Source: Chitinophagaceae bacterium
GTDB taxonomy: Bacteria; Bacteroidota; Bacteroidia; Chitinophagales; Chitinophagaceae
Direction of reading: 5' to 3'
NCBI GenBank assembly: GCA_019638595.1
Contig: JAHBTJ010000011.1
Span: forward strand, 124,001 to 188,000
DNA: 64,000 nucleotides
Shown: positions 28,601-36,978 of the stretch, piece by piece
How positions within the stretch are numbered: the stretch's first letter is position 1
Layout: every line of letters starts with the position of its first letter
The notes under the pieces: generated by a model
Databases searched by the model: none
What the model saw: only the letters and a program-made list of their open reading frames with translations
What the model was told of the DNA's origin: nothing
Position numbers and translations under genes: made by a program

Positions 28601-29068
28601 GTTCCTCATTGGATGATCGGTTTCAATGGCAATATAAAATATAAAGATTTTGATTTTTCTGCATTGTTCCAGGGGGCATTCGGATACTATAACTACGTTG
28701 TATTAACACATGGAAACTTACCGCCCGCAATCGTGTATGATTTGAGGTGGACACAAGAAAATAATAACCCTAATGCTTTGGTTCCCCGATTAGGGGGAGC
28801 AGCTACTAACGGGCTGTCATCAGATTATTACTACAAAAAAGCCGGTTATATAAGGTTAAAAGCAATCGCTCTCGGCTATAATTTACCCAAACAATGGTTA
28901 GAAACCATTAAGTTAAAGCAGGCAAGGATCTATGTTGCCGGAAATAATTTGTTAACTTTTGACGGGTTGAAGAAATTCGGCACTGATCCGGAAGCGCCAT
29001 CAGGTAATTCGGGATACTATTACCCCCAGCAAAAGACAATAACCTTTGGTGTGAACATCTCTCTTTAG
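25700..29068 (+). CDS. SusC/RagA TonB-linked outer-membrane importer with STN domain (locus 1)
   Basis: The 1122-residue protein has a long signal region, then an STN domain (about residues 45-120; VFRKIQETSDYRFFFLKEDI), the carboxypeptidase-regulatory-like domain (GGKITDEGGNPLEGVSVKVK), the SusC plug hallmark (LDEVVVTGYGTQKKQTVTGS; SIRGFGGALVIVDGVE; ILKDGSASIYGARAGNGVIL) and a beta-barrel ending in ITFGVNISL. With the SusD lipoprotein it forms the glycan importer. The STN domain means it can also signal to FecR across the periplasm. Confidence 0.95.
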   Translation: MKKCRNLLQDIPLRPLFKFLLLMKLTILLLLLPFLHVSANGYGQERFSIKLEQVNVSQVFRKIQETSDYRFFFLKEDIKKLGKVNVDVKNATVPEIMQQVLGNFLVYKIVNNYLVVISPNRSELESQVDIGGKITDEGGNPLEGVSVKVKGQNKGVTTISDGSFSIAADNKDVLEISMVGYESREIPVADVAQLGTIVLKVAAAGLDEVVVTGYGTQKKQTVTGSIASVKGEQLTAVPVASTANSLAGRLPGLISLQSSGQPGADAASLSIRGFGGALVIVDGVESSFNNIDANQIESVTILKDGSASIYGARAGNGVILVTTKRGNTGKPVITLNSSATMQGITIMPKPANAGQYAEMKSEEWLQSGRPADQVPFTEEQIQKYYDGTDPLYPNTNWYRELIRDWAPQQQHNLSVRGGTNRIKYYGLIGFLDQQTIWKKNGGDYKRYNIQSNIDAAISDNLSFQLDISSIFESRKFPWRPQSAGANTVWQDYWNTLPIYPATLPDPTKISFANGGGTGGAHVITNSEIAGYDNTESQNLRGSIALNYTFNAIEGLSARAFVNIVQDYANNKHFTRPIQFYTYDPVGDTYTLAGALGSTASLSQVNSKNRAITGQLSLNYNRTFGRHHRVNALALYEAIDYNSDYISVGRINFLTPAIDQLFAGSTSGMVNNGSASEMGRKSYVGRINYSYKEKYLVETILRADASAKFPSDKRWGYFPSVSFGWRLSQENFMKGISDLGDLKLRASYGESGNDGVGNFQYLTGYQYGLIYILDNKVQQGIVSSGLANPNLTWEKIRIYNAGLDFSLWNRKLYGEGDIFYRERTGIPATRITTLPTTFGANLPPENINSLNDRGFELRLGTSGMSKHFIWDVSGNISWSRAKWNHYEEPEYADPDQERIYKKSGRWTDRSYGYLSNGLFTSQGQIDGLKFDQDNQGNVSLRPGDIGYTDTNGDGVLDWKDQVEIGKGTVPHWMIGFNGNIKYKDFDFSALFQGAFGYYNYVVLTHGNLPPAIVYDLRWTQENNNPNALVPRLGGAATNGLSSDYYYKKAGYIRLKAIALGYNLPKQWLETIKLKQARIYVAGNNLLTFDGLKKFGTDPEAPSGNSGYYYPQQKTITFGVNISL

Positions 29069-29090
29069 TAATGATCCTAAAAAATAAGTC

Positions 29091-30887
29091 ATGAAAATAA
29101 TAATCCGAATACTTTTAATATGCTTTATAGTAAACGCATCCTGTAAAAAGGGCGTACTGGATAAAGTGCCTTTAGATATGATTTCTGATGATGTGGTGTG
29201 GAAAGATCCGGCGTTAATCAATGCCTACCTTACTCAATGCTATGCAGAAACCTACGTTTTTTGTAATGTTTCAACTGATAATTCCTGGGATAATCTTTGG
29301 AAGGGCGATGCGGGACCTGCTCCCATGTGGATTAATGAGGTAAGTGACGAATCCAGAACCGCGTGGCTCAGTGATGCATATCCGTATAAATCGGGTAATT
29401 TAAAAATTAACGGTGGTTTACTGGAGTGGTGGGAAAGCGCATATAAAGTTATCCGTAAGCTGAACCAGTTTATACAAACAGTGCCTTCATCACCGCTGGA
29501 AGATGATTTGAAAGAAAAAAGATTAGCGGAGGCAAGGTTCTTAAGAGCTTATAATTACTTCGAAATGGTAAAACGTTACGGAGGTGTTCCTTTAATTACT
29601 GAAGCCCAGGATTTGGATGCTCCTAAAGATGTATTGTATCCAAAACGGGATAAAGAGCAGGTGATATATGATTTTGTGTTGTCGGAAATTGATGCATTTT
29701 TGAATGATCTTCCTGAAACATCCAACGACCTTGGCAGACCTACCAAATATGCGGCACTGGCTTTAAAATCCAGGGCTGCTTTATATGCAGGAAGTATAGC
29801 GCAGTTTGGAACGGTGCAATTAGATGGGGTAACAGGCATTGACGCATCTGCGGCTAATGCCTATTACCAGCAGGCGTATAATGCTGCAGACCTGGTTATA
29901 CATAGCGGTAATTACTCGTTGTATAAAAAATACCCCGACGATAAAATCGAGAATTTTAAAAACCTTTTTCTTGATAAGAATAACGCGGAGCAGATTTTTG
30001 TAAAGAAACATGATGAGAATAATGGAATGGGAAATGGCGGAAATGGATGGGGGTATGATTTCTTTCAATGTCCATTACCCAATGGCTGGGGGTCGGGTAA
30101 TCAGAATGCGGTTTACCTGGAAATGGTTGAAGCGTTTGAATATATTGATGGACGTACAGGTGATCTGGACCGGAATGCCATTCAGCAGGGATTGTGGACT
30201 ACTGATCAATTGTGGAAGGATAAAGATCCGAGATTCTTCGCAACGGTGTATACTCAGAATACATTATGGAAGGGAGAACTGTTGGATTATCATAAAGGTA
30301 TACTGAAGGCTGATGGCGCCATCCAAACAGATGGGTCATACAATGGTATACTTGCTAACGGTATTCAAAACAAAACCACAGGTTTTGGTGTAATGAAATA
30401 CCTGGATGAGAGCCATGGTAACCTGATAGGATCTAACGGGGATTGGGCCACCTCTTCTACGGATTTTATTGTATTTCGTTTAGGAGAAGTATTATTGAAT
30501 TATGCGGAAGCTGCTTTATATCTTGGGAAACCTGGTGATGCATTAGAGGCAGTTAATCAAATCAGGGAGCGGGCAGGGGTTGCACCGCTTGCTTCTGTTG
30601 ACCAGGATAAAATAAGACAGGAAAGAAAAGTAGAACTTGCCTTTGAGGGGCATCGTTATTGGGACCTGCGTAGATGGAGGGTAGCCGTTACCGCACTTTC
30701 CCGGAATTTTTCCGGATTACAGTATATCCTGGATTATACCACCGGCAAATATAAATTATTGATTATTGAAAATGTTGATGGAACTGTGGCGCCACCTGCA
30801 TTTTATCCGCAAAACTATTATTTGCCAATTACACTTACCCGTACAGGTAATAATCCCAATCTGGTTGAAAATCCGGGCTATCAATAA
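29091..30887 (+). CDS. SusD/RagB glycan-binding lipoprotein (locus 1)
   Basis: The 598-residue surface lipoprotein (signal MKIIIRILLICFIVNASC, lipid-anchored Cys18) has the SusD tetratricopeptide pattern: EARFLRAYNYFEMVKRYGGV, NYAEAALYLGKPGDALEAVN and the C-terminal EGHRYWDLRRWRVA. It binds oligosaccharide at the cell surface and lids the SusC barrel. It is 22 bases after susC and 18 bases before the first GH99-like gene, so the whole set to 40421 is probably one transcript. It is longer than SusD itself (551). Confidence 0.94.
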   Translation: MKIIIRILLICFIVNASCKKGVLDKVPLDMISDDVVWKDPALINAYLTQCYAETYVFCNVSTDNSWDNLWKGDAGPAPMWINEVSDESRTAWLSDAYPYKSGNLKINGGLLEWWESAYKVIRKLNQFIQTVPSSPLEDDLKEKRLAEARFLRAYNYFEMVKRYGGVPLITEAQDLDAPKDVLYPKRDKEQVIYDFVLSEIDAFLNDLPETSNDLGRPTKYAALALKSRAALYAGSIAQFGTVQLDGVTGIDASAANAYYQQAYNAADLVIHSGNYSLYKKYPDDKIENFKNLFLDKNNAEQIFVKKHDENNGMGNGGNGWGYDFFQCPLPNGWGSGNQNAVYLEMVEAFEYIDGRTGDLDRNAIQQGLWTTDQLWKDKDPRFFATVYTQNTLWKGELLDYHKGILKADGAIQTDGSYNGILANGIQNKTTGFGVMKYLDESHGNLIGSNGDWATSSTDFIVFRLGEVLLNYAEAALYLGKPGDALEAVNQIRERAGVAPLASVDQDKIRQERKVELAFEGHRYWDLRRWRVAVTALSRNFSGLQYILDYTTGKYKLLIIENVDGTVAPPAFYPQNYYLPITLTRTGNNPNLVENPGYQ

Positions 30888-30905
30888 TTTACTCAAAGCG
30901 CTGTT

Positions 30906-31967
30906 ATGATGTCTTCCATAGGTAAGGTATTATTATTTATAATGCCTACCATCTTTAGTTTTCTTGTATCGTGCAAATTATCTTCTTCCTCCTCTTACAA
31001 GCAGGAGCCTCTTGTAGGGGCTATTCGATGGGATGCCTGGGTTGGAGACTTAAACCGTGCAGGGCTGGAGGTAGAGCGTGCGCTTGGTCCGCACCAATAT
31101 CATTATCGGGCTCCATTTTATAGCAAGGAAATTTCTTATGACTCCATTCAATGCCGGGGTGCTACCCAGGACATTATGGATCAGGAAATTGCCTACGCAA
31201 AGCATGCAGGGCTCGACTACTGGGCATTCTGCTGGTATCCTCCACACAGTGGGCTGGATACTGCCAGGCAGCTTTATCTTGCCAGTAAACACCGGGATGA
31301 TATTAAATGGTGTGTAATACTGGGCACAAATCCGTTTGATTATGACATGGATGCAGTGTGGCTGGTTGATAGGTTTAAGGAAAAAAACTATCAGAAGGTG
31401 CTAAATGGAAGACCATTAGTGTATGTTTTTCCCTCTACTATCACTAAGCCACATGAACTTGCCAAACTGAGAGAGCTGGGTAAGGTAGCAGGTGTTGGGG
31501 AGCCTTATGTAGTGGTGATGGAATTTTCTGTCAGGACCGCGGTTGCAATGGCAGATAGCTTGCATGCGGATGCAATGAGTGCCTACATCAGTTGGACGGG
31601 CAGGAATGGAGAGCCTTATTACCCGGTTATTCCTTATACTGATTCTATTGGGTGGGAAGAGTATAAGGCTACAGGACGAAAAGTGGTACCCTGGGTAACT
31701 ACCGGGCACAACACAAAACCACGCATTGATAACCCGGTATCGTGGACAAAAGTTTCTTCTGATGAATGGGTAAGTGATGGAACACCAGAGCAAATTGCAA
31801 ATAACCTGGATAATGCTTTAAAGTGGATAAAGAGGAACACGTCAACTGTGGAGTCCAATGCAGTGCTGATGTATGCCTGGAATGAGTTTGATGAAGGAGG
31901 ATGGATATGCCCCACTTTGGGAAATAATACAAGTCGCTTAGATGCCATTAAAAAAATCTTAAAATAG
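30906..31967 (+). CDS. GH71/GH99-like lipoprotein 1
   Basis: The 353-residue protein has a lipoprotein signal (GKVLLFIMPTIFSFLVSC) and a predicted TIM barrel related to GH99-like domains: VGAIRWDAWVGDLNRAGLEV, LDYWAFCWYPPHSGLD and, at the C-terminus, MYAWNEFDEGGWICPT. The NE-F-D-E motif holds E327 and E330, the spacing of the GH99 catalytic pair. Known GH99 enzymes are endo-acting alpha-mannosidases or mannanases; whether this one cleaves mannose is unknown. The next gene is a close tandem copy. Confidence 0.75.
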   Translation: MMSSIGKVLLFIMPTIFSFLVSCKLSSSSSYKQEPLVGAIRWDAWVGDLNRAGLEVERALGPHQYHYRAPFYSKEISYDSIQCRGATQDIMDQEIAYAKHAGLDYWAFCWYPPHSGLDTARQLYLASKHRDDIKWCVILGTNPFDYDMDAVWLVDRFKEKNYQKVLNGRPLVYVFPSTITKPHELAKLRELGKVAGVGEPYVVVMEFSVRTAVAMADSLHADAMSAYISWTGRNGEPYYPVIPYTDSIGWEEYKATGRKVVPWVTTGHNTKPRIDNPVSWTKVSSDEWVSDGTPEQIANNLDNALKWIKRNTSTVESNAVLMYAWNEFDEGGWICPTLGNNTSRLDAIKKILK

Positions 31968-31973
31968 AATACA

Positions 31974-33053
31974 ATTAAAACATTCGCTTTTCCATATGGA
32001 ATTTTAATTGCTTTGGTGTTTTTAACACAGCATGTAACGAGTGCTGCAAGTCCGTTTAAGGAAAGAGAGAAGCCGCTTGTGGGAGCCATTCGCTGGGACG
32101 GGTGGGTAGGTGATTTAAACAGGGCCGGTTTGGAAGTAGAGCGTATATTAAGCCCGAATCAATATCATTACAGGGCCCCGTTCTTTAGTACAATAGTTAA
32201 TGATGATTCCATTCAGTGCCGCGGTACTACACAGGCTATCATGGATCAGGAAATTGCCTACGCAAAGTATGCAGGGCTCGACTACTGGGCATTCTGCTGG
32301 TACCCTCCACATAGTGGATTGGATACTGCCAGGCAGCTTTACCTTACCAGTAAACATAGAGATGATATTAATTGGTGTGTAATACTGGGTACAAATCCGT
32401 TTGATTACAATAAGGACGGGAAATGGCTGGTAGAAAGGTTTAAAGAAAGTAATTATCAAAAAGTATTGAACGGAAGACCATTGGTATACATTTTTTCGGC
32501 TACTGCTACACTGCTTTCCCAGCTTATTGAGTTGAGGAATTTAAGCAGGCTTGCGGGTGTTCCTGATCCTTATATAGTAGTGATGGAGTTTTCGATACGA
32601 AATGCTGTTGCTGCTGCAGATAGTTTACATGCAGATGCAATCAGTTGCTACGCCAGTGTATCTGATTTTGAAACGGGTGCTCCCTATAAAGGAGCGGCTT
32701 ATTCGCCCGCTGTTTCTAAAAGCGATCAGGCGGGATGGGAAAAGTATGTGGCTTCAGGGAAGAAGTTAGTTCCCTGGGTTACAACGGGCTGGAATCCTAA
32801 GCCAAGAATTGAAAGATCTGTTTTGTGGAATTCTTATTATACTTCCGATGGCTATGCAAAAGATGGTACCCCGGATCAGATTGCACAAGGTCTACAAAAT
32901 GCAATCAACTGGAGTAGGAGCAATGCAAATGCTGCTGAAGCCAATGTAATACTGATGTATGCCTGGAATGAATTTGATGAAGGGGGATGGATATGCCCGA
33001 CATTGGGAAACAATACCAGCCGGTTAGATGCAATTCGTAAAATATTAAAATAA
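31974..33053 (+). CDS. GH71/GH99-like protein 2, non-standard or lost start codon
   Basis: It is a tandem copy of the gene before, with long nearly identical nucleotide stretches (for example 31179-31320 against 32240-32381). The first standard start in frame is a GTG at 32013, which would cut a signal peptide in half. Reading from ATT at 31974 gives a full one (I/M-KTFAFPYGILIALVFLTQ, then HVTSAAS). The frame is open back to the stop of gene 1, six bases upstream. Either ATT is used as the start or an ATG was mutated. The catalytic-like pair E333/E336 (numbered from ATT) is intact in MYAWNEFDEGGWICPT. Confidence 0.65.
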   Translation: MKTFAFPYGILIALVFLTQHVTSAASPFKEREKPLVGAIRWDGWVGDLNRAGLEVERILSPNQYHYRAPFFSTIVNDDSIQCRGTTQAIMDQEIAYAKYAGLDYWAFCWYPPHSGLDTARQLYLTSKHRDDINWCVILGTNPFDYNKDGKWLVERFKESNYQKVLNGRPLVYIFSATATLLSQLIELRNLSRLAGVPDPYIVVMEFSIRNAVAAADSLHADAISCYASVSDFETGAPYKGAAYSPAVSKSDQAGWEKYVASGKKLVPWVTTGWNPKPRIERSVLWNSYYTSDGYAKDGTPDQIAQGLQNAINWSRSNANAAEANVILMYAWNEFDEGGWICPTLGNNTSRLDAIRKILK

Positions 33054-33057
33054 TAGT

Positions 33058-34275
33058 ATGAGACAATGGATAATAATTTCTTTTGTAACAATAGCACTTA
33101 TTGCAAAAAGTGACTTTGCCGACAGCCAGACATTCAATAACAAAAAGAAAGATAACTACGAAGTAGGGGTATATTATTTCCCTAACTATCACGTGGACAA
33201 ACGCAATGAAGCGCATTTTGGAAAGGGATGGACGGAATGGGAGTTGGTGAAAGCGGCAAAGCCCAGGTTTGCAAACCATGATCAGCCGAAAGTTCCTGTT
33301 TGGGGATATACAGATGAGGCAGATCCTAAGCAAATGGCAAAAAAAATTGCCGCTGCGGCATCTCATGGGATAGATGCTTTTATATTTGACTGGTATTATT
33401 ATGATGATGGGCCGTTTTTAGAAAGGGGATTAGAAGAAGGCTTTATGAAGGCAAAGAACAATCATTTACTAAAGTTCAGCCTGATGTGGGCTAACCATGA
33501 TTGGGAAGATATTCATCCGTATACGCAGGGTAAGCCGCATAAAATTTTATATCCGGGAACAATTACGCCAGCCACCTGGGATAAAATGACCGATATGATT
33601 ATCGAACGTTATTTTAAACACCCGTCTTATTGGCTCATTGACGGTGCACCCTATTTTTCCATTTATGAATTAAGTAAACTACAGGAGTCGTTTGGCAGTG
33701 TGGAAGCAACAGCAGCAGCGCTTGCCGCATTCAGAAAAAAAACAATTGCAGCCGGATTTAAAGACCTGAATCTTAATGCTGTTGTTTGGGGAAACCCGAT
33801 ACTTCCGGGAGAGAGATCCGTTACAGATCCTGCTGCTTTGGTAAAAAAGTTAGGATTTAATTCTTTCACGTCTTATGTATGGATCCATCATGTGCCTTTA
33901 AATGACCAGGTTGTTCTCTACGATATTGTGAAAAAAGCATACCTGCAATATGCAGAAAAAGCAATAGCCACATTTCCCATGCCCTATTATCCAAATGCAT
34001 CGGTGGGCTGGGATCCGTCACCGCGTACGGATCAGAATACCCCGTTTAATAATTCTGGTTATCCTTATACCAACATTATTGGAGGTAATACTCCTGAGGC
34101 TTTTAAACAGGCACTCATAGACGTAAAAAAAATGATGGATAAGCATAATCAAAAAGTCATTACTGTCAACTCATGGAATGAATGGACGGAAGGGAGCTAT
34201 CTGGAACCCGATATTGTGCATAAAATGAAATATCTCCAGGCGATTAAAACTGTATTTGGTCAGGAAAATAAATAA
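33058..34275 (+). CDS. WbsX/GH99-like secreted protein 3
   Basis: The 405-residue protein has a signal peptide (cleavage near FADSQ) and the complete WbsX-type pattern: VGVYYFPNYHVD, GWTEWELVKAAKPRF, QPKVPVWGYTDEADP, ASHGIDAFIFDWYYYDDGPF, LMWANHDWED and VNSWNEWTEGSYLEPD. The last motif carries E375 and E378 at the GH99 catalytic spacing. WbsX domains were first named from O-antigen clusters and called glycosyltransferase, but the fold and motif fit a GH99-type hydrolase. It starts four bases after gene 2 ends. Confidence 0.8.
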   Translation: MRQWIIISFVTIALIAKSDFADSQTFNNKKKDNYEVGVYYFPNYHVDKRNEAHFGKGWTEWELVKAAKPRFANHDQPKVPVWGYTDEADPKQMAKKIAAAASHGIDAFIFDWYYYDDGPFLERGLEEGFMKAKNNHLLKFSLMWANHDWEDIHPYTQGKPHKILYPGTITPATWDKMTDMIIERYFKHPSYWLIDGAPYFSIYELSKLQESFGSVEATAAALAAFRKKTIAAGFKDLNLNAVVWGNPILPGERSVTDPAALVKKLGFNSFTSYVWIHHVPLNDQVVLYDIVKKAYLQYAEKAIATFPMPYYPNASVGWDPSPRTDQNTPFNNSGYPYTNIIGGNTPEAFKQALIDVKKMMDKHNQKVITVNSWNEWTEGSYLEPDIVHKMKYLQAIKTVFGQENK

Positions 34276-34286
34276 AACGATCCGTC

Positions 34287-35786
34287 ATGAAATATGTATG
34301 CTTATCAATTATCTTTTCGGTTTTATCCTGCTTTGAATTGGCTGCACAGGAAAAAATCAACATCAAACGTAATAGTTTTCAATCAGATCAACCCATTATC
34401 AGGGCAAACCGGCCATTTCATTTCAACGTGGTAATTGAAAATCCTGAAAAACTAAAATATGAATGCCGCCTGGTTCTTCCGGATGACGTTGCCCGCCGGG
34501 GAAAGGAAACGGTTACACCTGTGCGTGATGCTGCTCAAAATCACCGGTGGGAAGTAGCATGTTTGAACCCCGGACAAAAAGATTTTGCATTGGAAGTACT
34601 TGTTGGTGGAAAGGTATTTGCACGCTCAACGATCAACCAGGTGGTGATGCCTGCCCGCAAGGTAGAAAAACCGGCTTATATTCCTGCGCCCAGACCTGCC
34701 AAAACCGATATACTGGTGGGGGTACATAACTGCCCGTTGTGGGAAACCGGGCGCCACGAACTTTGGAACCAGGTGGTACATAAACACCAGGAGCGTACAC
34801 CGGCTTTGGGGATATACTCGCAGGATAACCCTGAGATATCCGATTGGGAAACCAAATGGGCATTGGAGCATGGTATTTCCTTTTTTATTTATTGCTGGTA
34901 TCGTACCAGCCAGAATGGTCCCATTACTACCCAATTTGAAAAAAGTGTTTTTGATGAGGCGCTCTTTAAATCGAAGTACGGCGATCAGATGAAGTTCACG
35001 ATCATGTGGGAAAACCAATCTAAAGGAACATCCGGTATTACCGACGAGAAAGACCTGATGGAAAACCTGATGCCTTATTGGATTGAGAAGTTTTTTAAGC
35101 GGGATAATTATTTGAAAATCGACAATAAGCCGGTGCTCTATGTCTATCGCCCGCTCTTTATTTCAGATGATCTCGGGGGAGACGAAAAAGCAAAAGCAGC
35201 GCTCAATCTCATGCGGGAAGCCTGCAAAAAAGCAGGGTTCGACGGTTTGATCATCATGGGAGAGGAGCGTGGTTTTAATCCAACCTCACTTGAGCGATTC
35301 AAAGCCATGGGGCTGGATTATACGTTCCAGTACTGCTGGCATGTAACCAATAGTCCTTCGCCCGAAGTTGCCATTGAGAGCCAGATGGAACAGATTCGAA
35401 AGATGCAAAGCCTACACGACGTAATGCCGCAGGTGGTCACCTTTACACAGGCGTGGAGCGGATGGCAGGATGAGGGCAGCGTGTGGAAGCTCGCTCCCAA
35501 AGATTTTGAGATACTGCTCCGGAAAGGGAAAGCATTTATTGAGAAGAATTTTTCGAAAGATGAACTGGGCAGCAGGATGATCATACTGGACAACTGGAAT
35601 GAATGGAGCGAAGGGCATTACCTGGCGCCCTATCGCGAACATGGATTCGGCTACCTGGATGCTGTTCGAAGGGTATTTTCCCAAGATCCGGAAAAGCATG
35701 ATGACCTGATCCCGGAAGATATAGGAAAAGGCCCTTATAATATGCCGATGGAACTTTTTGAAAAAAAAGAAAAAAATAAAGAATGA
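34287..35786 (+). CDS. WbsX/GH99-like secreted protein 4, with N-terminal extension
   Basis: The 499-residue protein has a signal peptide (SIIFSVLSCFELAAQ), then an extra domain of about 120 residues, probably a beta-sandwich, then the GH99-like barrel: DILVGVHNCPLWETGRHELW, SFFIYCWYRTSQNGP, KFTIMWENQSKG and LDNWNEWSEGHYLAPY with E439 and E442. It ends in a Lys/Glu-rich tail. The stop overlaps the start of the next gene by four bases (ATGA). Probable glycoside hydrolase of unknown specificity. Confidence 0.75.
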   Translation: MKYVCLSIIFSVLSCFELAAQEKINIKRNSFQSDQPIIRANRPFHFNVVIENPEKLKYECRLVLPDDVARRGKETVTPVRDAAQNHRWEVACLNPGQKDFALEVLVGGKVFARSTINQVVMPARKVEKPAYIPAPRPAKTDILVGVHNCPLWETGRHELWNQVVHKHQERTPALGIYSQDNPEISDWETKWALEHGISFFIYCWYRTSQNGPITTQFEKSVFDEALFKSKYGDQMKFTIMWENQSKGTSGITDEKDLMENLMPYWIEKFFKRDNYLKIDNKPVLYVYRPLFISDDLGGDEKAKAALNLMREACKKAGFDGLIIMGEERGFNPTSLERFKAMGLDYTFQYCWHVTNSPSPEVAIESQMEQIRKMQSLHDVMPQVVTFTQAWSGWQDEGSVWKLAPKDFEILLRKGKAFIEKNFSKDELGSRMIILDNWNEWSEGHYLAPYREHGFGYLDAVRRVFSQDPEKHDDLIPEDIGKGPYNMPMELFEKKEKNKE

Positions 35787-36949
35787 AAAAGATATTGTTG
35801 ATTGCCTGTTTAGTTGTGCTTATTATAACAACCGCCAACGCTCAAAAGAAATATGATATTGCTGCATTTGTATGGCCTTCCTATCACCCCGATGACCGTG
35901 CAAAAATATTCTGGCCGGAAGGTATGGGAGAGTGGCAAACGGTAAAGTCGAACAAAGCCAAATTCCCGGGTCACCAGCAGCCCCGTTATCCCCTTTGGGG
36001 ATATGTGAATGAGGCCGATCCGTATGTAATGGAGATGCAGATATCGGCAGCTACGCGTCACGGAGTGAACGTATTTATTTATGACTGGTACTGGTACGAC
36101 GGTATGCCTTTTCTTGAAAGCTGCCTGAACGATGGATTTCTGAAAGCGGCTAATAACAGGGACATGAAGTTTTACCTGATGTGGGCCAATCATGACGTGA
36201 ATATGACGTGGGATAAACGTTTGGCCGGGCAACCCAATAACAGCCTTATATGGAAAGGCGGTGTGAACCGTAAGGAGTTTGAAAACATTTGTAAGCGGGT
36301 GATTGAAAAATATTTCAGCCAGCCGAATTATTATACAGTGGATGGCAAGCCAAGCTTTATGATCTATGAGCTGCAAACTTTTATAGACGGTATGGGCGGG
36401 TTGAAAGAAGCCAAAGCGGCATTAGACTGGTTCCGTGCCGAAGTAAAAAAAGCAGGTTTTAAAGGATTAGACTTACAGCTCACTTTACGCAATAATATGC
36501 AGGGCAATATTACCGGCATAGCAGGAGATAATATCGGCACTCAGCTCAATATTATTAATACCTTACAGTTTGACGGTGCTACCCATTACCAGTATGTCCA
36601 TTTCCTGAACATTGACCGCGACTACCCCGAAATACAGTCTGATGCCGTAAAAGAGTGGGAAAAGATTGACAAAGATCTATCTATTCCATATTACCCCCAT
36701 GTATCTGTAGGCTGGGACAATAACCCCAGGTTTGAAATGCAGGTGGGTGGTATTGTTAAAAACAATACTCCTGGCAATTTTGAGAAAGCGCTCCGCAATG
36801 CAAAAGCTTACGTAGACGCTCACCCGAAACAGGCTCCGCTGATCACTATCAACAGTTGGAACGAATGGACGGAAACGAGCTACCTGCAGCCGTGTACGAT
36901 GTTCGGGTATGGGTACCTGGAAGCGGTAAAGAAAGTATTCAAGCCCTGA
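35783..36949 (+). CDS. WbsX/GH99-like secreted protein 5
   Basis: The 388-residue protein (signal MKKILLIACLVVLIITTANA) shares the WbsX pattern with proteins 3 and 6: IAAFVWPSYHPDDRAKIFWP, GEWQTVKSNKAKFPGHQQPR, ATRHGVNVFIYDWYWYDGMP, YLMWANHDVNMTWDKR and INSWNEWTETSYLQPC. E361 and E364 are kept, but the usual Gly after the second Glu is Thr. It is translationally coupled to the gene before. Confidence 0.78.
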   Translation: MKKILLIACLVVLIITTANAQKKYDIAAFVWPSYHPDDRAKIFWPEGMGEWQTVKSNKAKFPGHQQPRYPLWGYVNEADPYVMEMQISAATRHGVNVFIYDWYWYDGMPFLESCLNDGFLKAANNRDMKFYLMWANHDVNMTWDKRLAGQPNNSLIWKGGVNRKEFENICKRVIEKYFSQPNYYTVDGKPSFMIYELQTFIDGMGGLKEAKAALDWFRAEVKKAGFKGLDLQLTLRNNMQGNITGIAGDNIGTQLNIINTLQFDGATHYQYVHFLNIDRDYPEIQSDAVKEWEKIDKDLSIPYYPHVSVGWDNNPRFEMQVGGIVKNNTPGNFEKALRNAKAYVDAHPKQAPLITINSWNEWTETSYLQPCTMFGYGYLEAVKKVFKP

Positions 36950-36978
36950 TTAATCACTGTTTACTAAAACAGTAGAAG

